From IMG/VR virus record IMGVR_UViG_3300046791_000097, positions 1 to 46,821 of that record: a stretch of 46,821 nucleotides of DNA; one strand, given 5' to 3'. Both the position numbers and the translations under genes were made by a program. This document shows, in pieces, positions 9,436 through 16,596 of the stretch. Under the pieces are notes generated by a model. That model had not been told where the DNA came from. It was given only the letters and a program-made list of their open reading frames with translations, and did not search any database. Positions within the stretch are counted from its first letter, which is position 1; each line of letters starts with the position of its first letter. The stretch comes from a virus.

Positions 9436-9610
9436 TTATCCACTGGCCTCGACTGCGTTGGGGTGGCGGAGAGGGAGTCGTTGGCACAGCGCTCAAGCTT
9501 TCTGCGCAAGATACGGAGCGCCCTTTGCGGGATTTCCGGGCCTTGCCCTTTCGCGCGGTTGAGGCTGTCCGCGATGATTTGCGTGTTGCCTTTGACGTAG
9601 CCCGTGCCAT
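9326..9610 (-). CDS. Small basic protein, overlaps the HNH gene in another frame
   Basis: 94 aa. The N-terminal half is very rich in Lys/Arg/Ser/Thr; the C-terminal half (QWINEFGRDEDIDAALRRLTG) looks like a normal helical segment. The ATG overlaps the stop of the 231-aa gene (TAATG), the junction type used all along this operon, which argues that it is translated. About 179 bases overlap the HNH nuclease gene in a different frame. Function unknown; it could be a shadow ORF. Confidence 0.4.
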   Translation of the reverse strand: MARATSKATRKSSRTASTARKGKARKSRKGRSVSCAESLSAVPTTPSPPPQRSRGQWINEFGRDEDIDAALRRLTGELLSRQDYYGERTDTRYK

Positions 9611-9971
9611 TATGTAATCTGTCCACCTGTAAGTGCTGGCCTACCTTCCGCAACTGATGAAGGCTGAGACCCGTCACTTGGCACCGGCTTTCCACCAGCC
9701 CCGCGAGCTGGAGCTGCTCTACGTGGTAGGGAAGGTCGTGGACTAGATGCGGCAACTGGCTCTCCCGCATCCGGGCTAGGCACCAACTGCACTTCGTCTT
9801 CCTCTCCGAAGAACGCCCGCAGCTCAGGCAGACCCCCTTCTGGCGTCGCATCTGTGTACGTAATCTCCTTCGCGCGGGTGCGCGGCAGAAGTCGCACGTC
9901 AGATGGCTCGGGGGAGGTATCCGCTCCGTCTGTGGGCTGTGGCAGCGGGTGCATAAGCGCGGGTTGTCCAA
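9432..9971 (-). CDS. HNH-type endonuclease with N-terminal zinc fingers
   Basis: 179 aa from a TTG at 9971, preceded by a very good GGAGGT ribosome site seven bases upstream. Cysteine pairs CTRC, CDFC, CLSC and CSWC (residues about 7-65) suggest zinc binding. The core from about residue 95 reads CQVTG...LQVDRLHNGTGYVKGNTQ..., matching the compact HNH/endonuclease VII-like pattern (S/Q-V-D-R...GY..GN). The gene lies inside two other open frames (9610-10305 and 9326-9610), yet has its own ribosome site and ends in an ATGA overlap with the zinc-ribbon gene. Likely a DNA-cutting enzyme for recombination, packaging or homing. Confidence 0.72.
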   Translation of the reverse strand: MDNPRLCTRCHSPQTERIPPPSHLTCDFCRAPARRRLRTQMRRQKGVCLSCGRSSERKTKCSWCLARMRESQLPHLVHDLPYHVEQLQLAGLVESRCQVTGLSLHQLRKVGQHLQVDRLHNGTGYVKGNTQIIADSLNRAKGQGPEIPQRALRILRRKLERCANDSLSATPTQSRPVDK

Positions 9972-10305
9972 GCACAGACCTCCGTATCTTGGCTAGCTCG
10001 TCCTTCATCGCACGCTTATACGCGATCTCGATGACCTTGATTACACGGGTTAGCTCTTTCTCGGTGAGAGTGAATACGCGCCCGGCAATGGTTGCCTTGC
10101 GGGAACCGTCCAATGCGAGGCCATCCGCCCCGGAGATGAACTGCCCCGGCGCCCCACTGGGTGCGGTCAGTTCTGTTGCAGTCCATGGGCTGGGTGGCTG
10201 TACTACTGGTGCGCGCCCTGTTGAGCGCATGCCGAGATGGCCAAGCACCTGCGTCTCACGCAGGGCGTCCATCAGGGCAGGATCATCTAGATCAACTGGT
10301 GACAT
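9610..10305 (-). CDS. Hypothetical replication-operon protein with long out-of-frame overlap
   Basis: 231 aa from the ATG that overlaps the previous stop (TAATG at about 10307-10303). Residues about 50-110 look folded (ISGADGLALDGSRKATIAGR, then FTLTEKELTRVIKVIEIAYK). The last ~120 residues are Pro/Ser/Ala-rich and lie over the start of the HNH gene in another frame. It ends with a TAATG overlap into the 94-aa ORF. I do not recognise the family. The C-terminal half may be dual-coding or an extension caused by loss of an earlier stop. Confidence 0.55.
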   Translation of the reverse strand: MSPVDLDDPALMDALRETQVLGHLGMRSTGRAPVVQPPSPWTATELTAPSGAPGQFISGADGLALDGSRKATIAGRVFTLTEKELTRVIKVIEIAYKRAMKDELAKIRRSVLGQPALMHPLPQPTDGADTSPEPSDVRLLPRTRAKEITYTDATPEGGLPELRAFFGEEDEVQLVPSPDAGEPVAASSPRPSLPRRAAPARGAGGKPVPSDGSQPSSVAEGRPALTGGQIT

Positions 10306-10691
10306 TACGGGGTCTCCCATTGGCCGATATGGCATAGATAACCCATCAGCGCGTAGTTCGCACCGTCTAGCCACGAGTCTACAACAGATTCATCTGTGAA
10401 CTCCCCCGTCTTCTTTGTGTAGAATTCGTGGAGTCGCGCAGCCTTATCGTCGCCACGAATCAAACAGCCGAGAGCGCCATGGCGGCTAATGTTGCCACGC
10501 CCATACTTCTTATGCCGCTCGCACCAGAGAAGATACGCCCTCTGTAGGGCACCAAGGAACCGGCGCTCTAGGTTGATATCCCCAGAAGCGCCGGTCGCCA
10601 TTGATGCGAACGAGAGTATAGGTTCCCCGGGTACACCGAATGTCGGCGCTACCACTGGAGGAAGACTAGACATTGCTCGTTCGCTCCCCAT
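10305..10691 (-). CDS. DUF1599-like protein (nucleotide-modification-associated family)
   Basis: 128 aa. A low-complexity N-terminus is followed from about residue 42 by ERRFLGALQRAYLLWCERHK, KYGRGNI, a GDDKAARL segment and ESVVDSWLDGANYALMGYL, the order of motifs I associate with DUF1599/Nmad-type small proteins found with phage nucleotide metabolism. The fold is thought to be related to all-alpha NTP pyrophosphohydrolases, but the catalytic role is not established. It starts in a TAATG overlap with the SSB-like gene. Family assignment is from memory of motif order and needs a profile search. Confidence 0.5.
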   Translation of the reverse strand: MGSERAMSSLPPVVAPTFGVPGEPILSFASMATGASGDINLERRFLGALQRAYLLWCERHKKYGRGNISRHGALGCLIRGDDKAARLHEFYTKKTGEFTDESVVDSWLDGANYALMGYLCHIGQWETP

Positions 10692-11233
10692 TAGATGCCC
10701 GCGAAGAACGCGACAGGTTCCTGACGGCGGATCGCTTCTCCGTCCTTCGTCTTGCCGGGCTTGTCCTGTACTTTGGCTGTGATTTCGGCCCCAACGATAG
10801 GAGCCTGCTCGCCGGGACCCTGCGGTGTGAAGAACGAGAAGAGGTCGGTTCCCTCTTCCACCTCAAACCCAGCAGCCACCGCCAGACTACGCAGACGGGC
10901 ACAGGCAATCGTGCTCATCAGGTGATCGTCGTGGTTCTTGTCCCCAATGGCATCCACATTGACACGGTACCATTGAGGATAGTTACGGCCAGCATTCTCA
11001 GAGTCGAGTTGCTCTGCCGGGATCTTAAACTGGATCACGATCAGATCGCGCGTTGGCTCCTTCTCATCTGGCTTGCACGATGCATCGACCACGCGCAACG
11101 GCTCGGACCAAGAGAAGGACGCGCCATCTCCAAGCCCCTTCTGTGCGGCGTCTGCGGGGACCTTAAGCTTGAAACTCCCCGCTTCGTCGATGTTATCCAT
11201 CAGCTTCCTATTCAGTACTAGTGAACGACCCAT
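10691..11233 (-). CDS. Putative single-stranded DNA-binding protein
   Basis: 180 aa. A beta-rich core with regularly spaced aromatic residues (LIVIQFKIPAEQ, YPQWYRVNVDAIG) is followed by a segment resembling phage OB-fold proteins (IVGAEITAKVQDKPGKTKDG). There is no acidic tip like that of bacterial SSB. It is coupled by TAATG to the Sak4-like ATPase upstream; Sak4 recombinases are known to work with a phage SSB encoded beside them, and this pairing is the main support for the call. Confidence 0.5.
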   Translation of the reverse strand: MGRSLVLNRKLMDNIDEAGSFKLKVPADAAQKGLGDGASFSWSEPLRVVDASCKPDEKEPTRDLIVIQFKIPAEQLDSENAGRNYPQWYRVNVDAIGDKNHDDHLMSTIACARLRSLAVAAGFEVEEGTDLFSFFTPQGPGEQAPIVGAEITAKVQDKPGKTKDGEAIRRQEPVAFFAGI

Positions 11234-12093
11234 TACTTAGCTCCCTTCGCTTTCTCAAGCGCATGCCAGAATGACACTGGCTCCTTATCGTCGATACGGA
11301 ACTCCTTGATGTTGTTGCTCTTCTGCGGGCTGCGCATCCCTGCGAGCCAGTACCCATTCGGCTCCGTGTATACCACACGGTGAGTCTCGTACGTGGGTGG
11401 CGTACCTGTTCCGATGCGCACACGCTTCGCACCGATTCTAAAGAGGTTGTCAAATAGCCCCGCTATCGGACGGATACCGGCCTTGCCCGCTGTCGCCGGG
11501 CCACCGACAACCTCAGCATCTTCAGGATCAGTCATCTTCGCGTGGAAGAGGACGATCACGTTAAGGGGCTGGGAGAACAGGAAGTCCAGAATGTGCTTCA
11601 CGCAATTCTGAGCCGCCCCATAGTCCCCCTGCTGCGGCTGAGCAACGTGGGAGTTAGTACCTCGCTTACCCAGCGTGATGTTGTTGCCATACAGCCCCTG
11701 TGGGGCAATGGCGGCCAGTAGGTCAGTCGCCGTGTAGGTCATGGTGTCCCAGATGATAGTCTCGATCTCTGGGTCCACACTCTTCCAGTCCCGCGAAGCC
11801 AGCTCGATTGCAGCTTCCAAGGGATCGAAGGGCATGAGCCGCCCGTCTTTCCCAATCTCCGCCTCACCGCGAGCGAAGATAAGATGTTCACGATCCTGCT
11901 CCAAGATGGGCGAGTTCTCCCAATCCTCCGTGCCCGGGTCCCACGCCACGTAAACGGCCTTCTCTCCCCATCCATACTCCCCCCATGGCAGAGACGTAGC
12001 CAACCGGCTCTTACCAATCTTCGGGTCACCGTAGAGCGCTACACGGCGAAAGGACTTCGGTCTCTCCCCCGGTTTATAGACTTTGATCGCCAA
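11233..12093 (-). CDS. Sak4-like single-strand annealing ATPase (RecA/AAA fold)
   Basis: 286 aa from a TTG at 12093 with an AGGAG site eight bases upstream. Walker A is GDPKIGKS near residue 21, a Walker B-like strand ETIIWDTMT lies near 110, and there is a further NVIVLFHAKMTD strand. The short RecA-core architecture with a GxPxxGKS P-loop fits Sak4-type phage annealing proteins, which pair complementary strands in recombination and recombination-dependent replication. It overlaps a 64-aa ORF by 20 bases and is followed directly by the SSB-like gene. Confidence 0.65.
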   Translation of the reverse strand: MAIKVYKPGERPKSFRRVALYGDPKIGKSRLATSLPWGEYGWGEKAVYVAWDPGTEDWENSPILEQDREHLIFARGEAEIGKDGRLMPFDPLEAAIELASRDWKSVDPEIETIIWDTMTYTATDLLAAIAPQGLYGNNITLGKRGTNSHVAQPQQGDYGAAQNCVKHILDFLFSQPLNVIVLFHAKMTDPEDAEVVGGPATAGKAGIRPIAGLFDNLFRIGAKRVRIGTGTPPTYETHRVVYTEPNGYWLAGMRSPQKSNNIKEFRIDDKEPVSFWHALEKAKGAK

Positions 12094-12268
12094 CTCGTGG
12101 CTCCTTTCCTAGCGTGTACTTGAACCTGCGCGTCTTGTGTCCTTGCCGCTCTAGCTCTGTCTGCACTGCCTTGGCCTCGTCCTTCTCCTCACACACAGCA
12201 TGTGCACCAAGCACAGTGTAGACCACGAACAGCGCGTGCTTTGGCTTAATCTCTGTCGGTACCGGCAT
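12074..12268 (-). CDS. Small hypothetical protein
   Basis: 64 aa: MPVPTEIKPKHALFVVYTVL... with a charged helix and a basic C-terminus. It starts at an ATG preceded by GGAG, inside the last 23 bases of the primase gene, and runs 20 bases into the Sak4-like gene. The good ribosome site and exact filling of the gap support it. No family recognised. Confidence 0.6.
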   Translation of the reverse strand: MPVPTEIKPKHALFVVYTVLGAHAVCEEKDEAKAVQTELERQGHKTRRFKYTLGKEPRVGDQSL

Positions 12269-13229
12269 ATTTTCTCCATCCGTTCTCGAAGGCAAGACTG
12301 AGGTCCTTGTCGGAGAGCGGCCTTGGTTTAGACTTTTCATTACCATCAACAACCCATTGCCATGCGGTCTCTGCCGGAACTCCAGCCTCGGCGAGCGATA
12401 CAGCAGTGGCATACACTGCCTGTCTTCGTCCGGGGCTTGTCCATCCATCCATGATGTAGTAAGCTGCTTTGAGGCTGATGTATCCAAGCGCTTTCCTCTT
12501 CGACCAGTTGCCGTCGCCCGGAATGGGCATTGGCTCGGCGGGGGCTGTGTCTGGTACCTTCCATTGCTCGTAGAATATCATAGCGGGGAGGCGCGTCTTA
12601 TTCACTAATAGAAGCTTGGCCCTTCCGCCAGTCTTGCTATTGATCCCGCCCGGTAGGCGTGCCAACCTAGACAGGTCCGACGTGCAGGGGTCGATCCGAC
12701 ACCCAAACTGAGTTACGGGGCCAAGCTGTCTCAGAAAGTTCGCTGCTGCTGCCTCAGCCTGTCTACGTGCTAGGTGCCCTGTAGTAAAGAGAGGAGCCAT
12801 GGAGCCAAGACATAACCACACCTGTCTGCCCCTCCCCGAGTCAATAACCAGATAACAACATTCGTATCCCAGCTCATTCAGTTGTTGGGTTACAACTGCA
12901 AGGGCGGAATCTGGCATTGCGTTTGGGTTGTTCTCGTCGGGGTCAATGTCTATAAGCACTGTACGCCATGTCGTAACATCGGATGCACGGGCCTTTCTCT
13001 CCACATCTTGGTAGGTTGGGTTGGTGTGGATGTAGATATCCGTCCATGGGTCCGCGATGGTATCGATATACGTAGATAGGCCCGCAGGAAAATTGAAGCG
13101 CCTCGTAAGCATGCGCTTCGCAACCTTAGCAGTAACCAACGCACCGGTTCCATCAGTAACTGAGGGCCAGAGCGCATTAATCTCCTGCGCCGTCGGCACT
13201 AGGTTCATACCGCTGTTCGATTGTGACAA
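12246..13229 (-). CDS. Archaeo-eukaryotic-type primase (AEP superfamily)
   Basis: 327 aa. Catalytic-core signatures: TVLIDIDPDE (metal-binding acidic pair, about residue 92), VIDSGRGRQVWLCL (about 128; the sGrG-H-like nucleotide-binding motif, with Gln where many have His), and DLSRLARLPGGINSKTG (about 185). The C-terminal domain (NWSKRKALGYISLKAAYYI..., PGRRQAVYATAVSLAEAGV) resembles primase C-terminal helical domains. It probably makes the primers for PolA. I chose the TTG at 13229 because AGGAGA lies six bases upstream; it overlaps the nuclease gene by 53 bases. Confidence 0.8.
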   Translation of the reverse strand: MSQSNSGMNLVPTAQEINALWPSVTDGTGALVTAKVAKRMLTRRFNFPAGLSTYIDTIADPWTDIYIHTNPTYQDVERKARASDVTTWRTVLIDIDPDENNPNAMPDSALAVVTQQLNELGYECCYLVIDSGRGRQVWLCLGSMAPLFTTGHLARRQAEAAAANFLRQLGPVTQFGCRIDPCTSDLSRLARLPGGINSKTGGRAKLLLVNKTRLPAMIFYEQWKVPDTAPAEPMPIPGDGNWSKRKALGYISLKAAYYIMDGWTSPGRRQAVYATAVSLAEAGVPAETAWQWVVDGNEKSKPRPLSDKDLSLAFENGWRKYAGTDRD

Positions 13230-14046
13230 AGCCCATCTCCTCTAGTGGTCGCTTCAGGTCGCATACATCTTTGTACTTGCATAGTGAGTTACCGAACATG
13301 CCGCCACAGGCCATACGGTTCTTTAAAGGCCGTATTCCAGTTTGGTATGCTGTGATATCCCAGACCATTCTATCGAGCAGCGCCGTAATGTCAGCCCATT
13401 CCTCGCTAAGAAGCGACGGGTTTCTATGGAGATAGAATGTGGCGAACACTGAAAATGGATCGTCTGCGATTCGTTTGGCAGAAAGCTTTCGGATACAGTT
13501 AAGGATCGTGCCGCCGAAGGGCTCGGTGTAATGTTCGGTAGCGAGCCGTTGATACGCAGACTCGTGCCAGTCGGTGCGCATGGTTTCGGCGAAGATATCA
13601 ATGGGCTTTGATGCATGAATCGTCTTATGTTGCAGATGCCAGAGTTTACCCATCGTTCGAATAACCGTGTCCAGCTTTCCGACCAACTCGACTTCGCTCC
13701 CATCAGTAAGTTTGATGGTGGTACGGAGTTCTTTTTCAACATCTACGATCTCCCATTTCTCCTTGGGCTGCCACGCCATTAAGGCTGGAGTCAGTGCAGC
13801 AAACGCTTTAACCGCCTCTTCCCTAACCTCTTCGCTGGCTTCATCATACTCGGGTCCAAAGTTAGGAAAAGGCGTGTCTTTTTCTAACAACACACCCTCA
13901 AAGAACTTGTGCACGGCTGTGCCAACAAGCAGGGCTGGGCTCTTGTCCCCCTTCGGCCCAAGCTTGTCTACGTACTTGTACATGAATAGCTGGGGGCAGG
14001 TTTGATATAGCTTTAGATCACTGATAGATAGTACTAGTCTTTCCAC
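13177..14046 (-). CDS. PD-(D/E)XK nuclease, Cas4/RecB-like exonuclease
   Basis: 289 aa from a GTG with a GGAGGAG site. It opens with the diagnostic SDLKLYQTCPQLFMYKYV, then LVGTAVHKFFEG (conserved His), and the catalytic LVGKLDTVIR...LWHLQHKT, where D and the Q-x-K motif are visible. C-terminal cysteines (CGGMFGNSLCKYKDVC) with the N-terminal Cys would form the Cas4-type 4Fe-4S cluster. It is a 5'-end-processing DNA exonuclease, fitting a recombination set with the Sak4-like annealer and SSB. There is no Cas neighbourhood. Confidence 0.82.
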   Translation of the reverse strand: MERLVLSISDLKLYQTCPQLFMYKYVDKLGPKGDKSPALLVGTAVHKFFEGVLLEKDTPFPNFGPEYDEASEEVREEAVKAFAALTPALMAWQPKEKWEIVDVEKELRTTIKLTDGSEVELVGKLDTVIRTMGKLWHLQHKTIHASKPIDIFAETMRTDWHESAYQRLATEHYTEPFGGTILNCIRKLSAKRIADDPFSVFATFYLHRNPSLLSEEWADITALLDRMVWDITAYQTGIRPLKNRMACGGMFGNSLCKYKDVCDLKRPLEEMGFVTIEQRYEPSADGAGD

Positions 14047-14094
14047 CGCTCCTCCGCCCGAATCTCAACAACACGATTAGTATAAGTTATAGCG

Positions 14095-15105
14095 CTACGC
14101 CTGCTCTGACGAGAGCGCCCGCCATACCCCAAACTTTCCCGCCACCTGTTCGGCTTTGCGAACGGAGCGCAGGAGGCGGAGGTCGTTGTCTACCGCCTTC
14201 TCGACCTTGCTAAGTGGTTGCTCTGTATAGAGTTCCTGCATGTGCCGTACGATATCCTTTCGTGCCCGTTCCTCGGCAATGAATGCCAGCACCTGCCCCT
14301 GCCTTGTGTTCCCTAGGTTGACGCCACGTAGCTCAATGGCCGCTCCCTCTGGGTGGGACACGTCCGTTATGTCGTAGAACAGGAGGCTCTCGTCGTCTGC
14401 ACCGCGCCCCTTGGCGACCTGTACCTTAACTCTAGGCCCGCTGCGAGACAACGCGAGATTGAAGTCAACCGAGGCGGGGATCACACTAGACCCACGCGCC
14501 TTATAGTTAGCACTCATTGGGGCGTCGCCACCCATCGGCTTCCGCTCATGGTGGGCAAAAACAACAGCACACTCGAACGCTTCTCGAATGTGCTTTAGGC
14601 GCGACATGATGATCCCCATTTGCGACGGATCGTTTTCATTCAAACTGTGCAGGGTCCAGAAGGCATCCAGCAGGACTACATTGAAGTCGGTCTCGGCCTT
14701 CTGTTTCTCTAGCTCCTTGAAGAAGTCCTTGTCTGTGAGTTGGATACCGCGATTCAGGATGAGCCGCGTGTCTAGCATGGCCCGCGTGTCAACATCTAGG
14801 TTGTAGCCACGGATGAGTTTATTCAACTGGCCCGCGTAGTCCCACGTCGGGGCATCCTGCGCGATCATCAGCACCCGCTTATCTTCAGCCGGTGCGAACC
14901 GCTGGAGGAGGGGGAGACCAGTGTCGAGGGACACCGCCATCGCGCCTAGTAACAGGGACTTCCCCACGAATGGGGGAGCGGAAATCATTGTTAACGTGCT
15001 GTCTAACAGGAAGCCGCCGAATAGAGGCGGGGGCGGCATGATCCGGCCCTGTGCAATGTCAGCGAGGGGGAACACACCTTGCGCTGAATCTCCCCACTTG
15101 CTCAT
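14095..15105 (-). CDS. RepA/DnaB-like RecA-fold helicase (AAA_25 type)
   Basis: 336 aa. After a short lead (FGGFLLDSTLTMISAPPFVG) comes Walker A APPFVGKS (about residue 47), Walker B NVVLLDAFW (about 140), a motif 3-like CAVVFAHHERKPMGG and a C-terminal helical domain (ADNDLRLL region). This matches hexameric replicative helicases of the plasmid RepA/phage type. It is the first large gene after the tRNA array; its start overlaps the previous stop by ATGA. A 48-base gap separates it from the nuclease gene. Confidence 0.75.
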   Translation of the reverse strand: MSKWGDSAQGVFPLADIAQGRIMPPPPLFGGFLLDSTLTMISAPPFVGKSLLLGAMAVSLDTGLPLLQRFAPAEDKRVLMIAQDAPTWDYAGQLNKLIRGYNLDVDTRAMLDTRLILNRGIQLTDKDFFKELEKQKAETDFNVVLLDAFWTLHSLNENDPSQMGIIMSRLKHIREAFECAVVFAHHERKPMGGDAPMSANYKARGSSVIPASVDFNLALSRSGPRVKVQVAKGRGADDESLLFYDITDVSHPEGAAIELRGVNLGNTRQGQVLAFIAEERARKDIVRHMQELYTEQPLSKVEKAVDNDLRLLRSVRKAEQVAGKFGVWRALSSEQA

Positions 15106-15299
15106 CTTCCTCCTGCCATATGTGCGTTGATGATAGTCTGGCGCAAAGAGGCATTCTCTTTTCGCTCGCGGCGGAGTTCGACCGCTAACCGACGAATAAG
15201 CCCCCGCAGAGAGTGGCTCAGGGTTAGCCCCGATAAGGGCTTGAGCACCATGTCTGCGAGGGCTTTGTCAGTTATCTTCTTATCGTACATCGTCTCCAT
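15102..15299 (-). CDS. Small basic hypothetical protein
   Basis: 65 aa from the ATG at 15299 (METMYDKKITDKALADMVL...), ending in a basic helix (RGLIRRLAVELRRERKENAS). The longer frame upstream overlaps the zinc-ribbon gene and looks like a shadow, so I use the internal start, which leaves a 20-base overlap. Its stop overlaps the helicase start. Possible helicase accessory; no family recognised. Confidence 0.5.
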   Translation of the reverse strand: METMYDKKITDKALADMVLKPLSGLTLSHSLRGLIRRLAVELRRERKENASLRQTIINAHMAGGR

Positions 15300-15495
15300 C
15301 CACTGCACATATACGTGGCCAAACGTGGTCATACTCTTCGCCGCACTCTGGGCACTTAAGGCCCATATGGCTGCCGCAGTCTTCGCAGCTTGGCTCACAG
15401 TCTTCCCATTTTGACGCAACTGTGTAGGTACTACACTCTGGACAGAGAACGTCGTCGGTCGGTTTAAGGTCGAACCACTCTAGATTCTCTGGCAT
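15280..15495 (-). CDS. Zinc-ribbon protein
   Basis: 71 aa from the ATG at 15495 (AAAGGA upstream; a TTG at 15507 is an alternative). Three knuckles are visible: CPEC (residue about 18), CEDCGSHMG and CPECGEEY, with another Cys between, so one or two zinc sites. It is the first protein gene after the tRNA array, only about 13 bases from the 3' end of tRNA-Gly(GCC). Probable nucleic-acid-binding or scaffold protein; role unknown. Confidence 0.7.
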   Translation of the reverse strand: MPENLEWFDLKPTDDVLCPECSTYTVASKWEDCEPSCEDCGSHMGLKCPECGEEYDHVWPRICAVDGDDVR

Positions 15496-15508
15496 GTGTC
15501 CTTTCAAA

Positions 15509-15582
15509 TGGAGCGGGCAGTGGGATTCGAACCCACGCTAGGACGTTGGCAACGTACGGTGCTACCACTACACCATGTCCGC
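15509..15582 (-). tRNA. tRNA-Gly(GCC)
   Basis: Cloverleaf with acceptor GCGGACA/TGCCCGC (one mismatch), loop TTGCCAA, T-loop TTCGAAT and encoded CCA. Last tRNA of the minus-strand array. Confidence 0.93.
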
Positions 15583-15585
15583 AAA

Positions 15586-15659
15586 TGGAGCGGGTAGCGA
15601 GACTCGAACTCGCTTCTTCAGCTTGGAAGGCTGAGGCACAGCCTATATACCATGCCCGC
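15586..15659 (-). tRNA. tRNA-Gly(TCC)
   Basis: Acceptor GCGGGCA/TACCCGC, anticodon stem TCAGC/GCTGA around loop CTTCCAA, T-loop TTCGAGT, encoded CCA. Three bases separate it from tRNA-Gly(GCC). Confidence 0.93.
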
Positions 15660-15660
15660 A

Positions 15661-15846
15661 TTACTTATAATGTATGTATCCTGCCGTGAGTAGTATAAGC
15701 AAAAGAGTGAGTAACCATGCACCAAGCAAGGCGCTTAGTTTATTGCCTCTCCGCCACTCATCTACGACAAAGGCAAGCGTAATACTAACTATGGTACAAA
15801 GTATACCCAATACACCGATGGTAAGCAGAACATTATCTAGTTTCAT
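15661..15846 (-). CDS. Small two-span membrane protein
   Basis: 61 aa. Two hydrophobic spans (VLLTIGVLGILCTIVSITLA and ALLGAWLLTLLLILLTAGY) are separated by a charged hairpin DEWRRGNK. The ATG at 15846 follows GGAGG with five-base spacing. It is wedged between tRNA-Thr(CGT) and tRNA-Gly(TCC). Perhaps a host-membrane-modifying or superinfection protein; no family recognised. Confidence 0.7.
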   Translation of the reverse strand: MKLDNVLLTIGVLGILCTIVSITLAFVVDEWRRGNKLSALLGAWLLTLLLILLTAGYIHYK

Positions 15847-15860
15847 CATCTCCTCCAAGA

Positions 15861-15934
15861 TGGAGCTACGCCAGAGAATCGAACTCTGTCCCCGGAGTTA
15901 CGGGCTCCGTGCTCGACCTTCGAGCTAGCATAGC
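15861..15934 (-). tRNA. tRNA-Thr(CGT), C33
   Basis: Acceptor GCTATGC/GCGTAGC, anticodon stem CGGAG/CTCCG with loop CCCGTAA, so base 33 is C instead of U. T-loop TTCGATT; CCA encoded. Confidence 0.85.
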
Positions 15935-15937
15935 AAA

Positions 15938-16045
15938 TGTGGGGGCTTGTGCCGGATCAGTGGGAACGCTGGTAGATGCACCACTAAAGCCCGGTTGTCC
16001 GTGTCCAGTCCCTAGGACCGGGCATTGACCCCAACAACAGAGGCC
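15938..16045 (-). ncRNA. Structured interval in the tRNA array (element A), not a clear tRNA
   Basis: About 105 bases lie between tRNA-Asp and tRNA-Thr(CGT). On the minus strand GGGGCCT near the 5' end can pair with AAGCCCC near the 3' end, and GCCCGGT/ACCGGGC forms an internal stem. No TTCRA T-loop or seven-base anticodon loop was found. It may be a decayed tRNA or another small RNA. Confidence 0.3.
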
Positions 16046-16054
16046 CCTCTAAAA

Positions 16055-16130
16055 TGGCAGCGCTCACGGGACTTGCACCCGCAACCTTGGCCTTGACAGG
16101 GCCGTGTTCGCCTATTCGAACTCCAGCGCT
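16055..16130 (-). tRNA. tRNA-Asp(GTC)
   Basis: Acceptor AGCGCTG/GAGCGCT, D-stem GTTCG/CGAAC, loop CTGTCAA, G73, encoded CCA. The T-loop is TGCAAGT rather than TTCGAAT, a divergence from the norm. Confidence 0.8.
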
Positions 16131-16139
16131 ACAGAAATA

Positions 16140-16214
16140 TGGCAGGTCGATAGCACCCGCTACGGTGGCTACCAAGGAGCGATTAGCGTCCCTCCCGTCT
16201 AGACTCACCTGCCA
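16140..16214 (-). ncRNA. Structured interval in the tRNA array (element B)
   Basis: A 75-base segment closed by a perfect eight-base stem TGGCAGGT/ACCTGCCA, containing a strong hairpin (GGTAGC/GCTATC with ACC/GGT). Its length is that of a tRNA but no T-loop or anticodon loop can be fitted. Beside it (16222-16256) CCCACA/TGTGGG closes another hairpin. Confidence 0.35.
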
Positions 16215-16263
16215 ATATAACCCACACAAGGGCATGGATAGCTGATTCATGTGGGAGCAATTA

Positions 16264-16339
16264 TGGAGCCGCATGTGGGATTCGAACCCACCCCCTCTCG
16301 CTTACAGGGCGAGCGCACCACCATAGGTGCTTACACGGC
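16264..16339 (-). tRNA. tRNA-Thr(TGT), C33
   Basis: Acceptor GCCGTGT/ATGCGGC with two wobble pairs, anticodon stem CTCGC/GCGAG, loop CCTGTAA (C at 33), T-loop TTCGAAT, encoded CCA. Confidence 0.88.
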
Positions 16340-16342
16340 AAA

Positions 16343-16418
16343 TGGAGCTACCCGTGGGATTCGAACCCACTACCACGATCTTACCGGGATCGTACACATC
16401 CGTATGTGCTTCGGTAGC
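16343..16418 (-). tRNA. tRNA-Thr(GGT), C33
   Basis: Acceptor GCTACCG/GGGTAGC, anticodon stem CGATC/GATCG, loop CCGGTAA (C at 33), T-loop TTCGAAT, encoded CCA. Confidence 0.88.
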
Positions 16419-16422
16419 ATGA

Positions 16423-16498
16423 TGGGTGCAGTGATGGGACTTGAACCCACTAGGACCAACTTGAAAGGTTGGTTGCGTGACCCTTTGCATTCACTGCA
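16423..16498 (-). tRNA. tRNA-Glu(TTC)
   Basis: Perfect acceptor TGCAGTG/CACTGCA, anticodon stem CCAAC/GTTGG, loop CTTTCAA, T-loop TTCAAGT, encoded CCA. Discriminator C is unusual for Glu. Confidence 0.88.
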
Positions 16499-16505
16499 AC
16501 AAAGA

Positions 16506-16590
16506 TGGTAGGTCTGGAGGGAGTCGAACCCACACGCCGTGAGGCATTGGTTTCTAAGACCAACGTGGCTGCCAGTTACACCACAGACCC
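16506..16590 (-). tRNA. tRNA-Leu(TAG)
   Basis: 85 bases, class II with a long variable arm. Acceptor GGGTCTG/CAGACCT, anticodon stem TTGGT/ACCAA, loop CTTAGAA, A73, encoded CCA. Confidence 0.92.
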
Positions 16591-16596
16591 ACAAGA

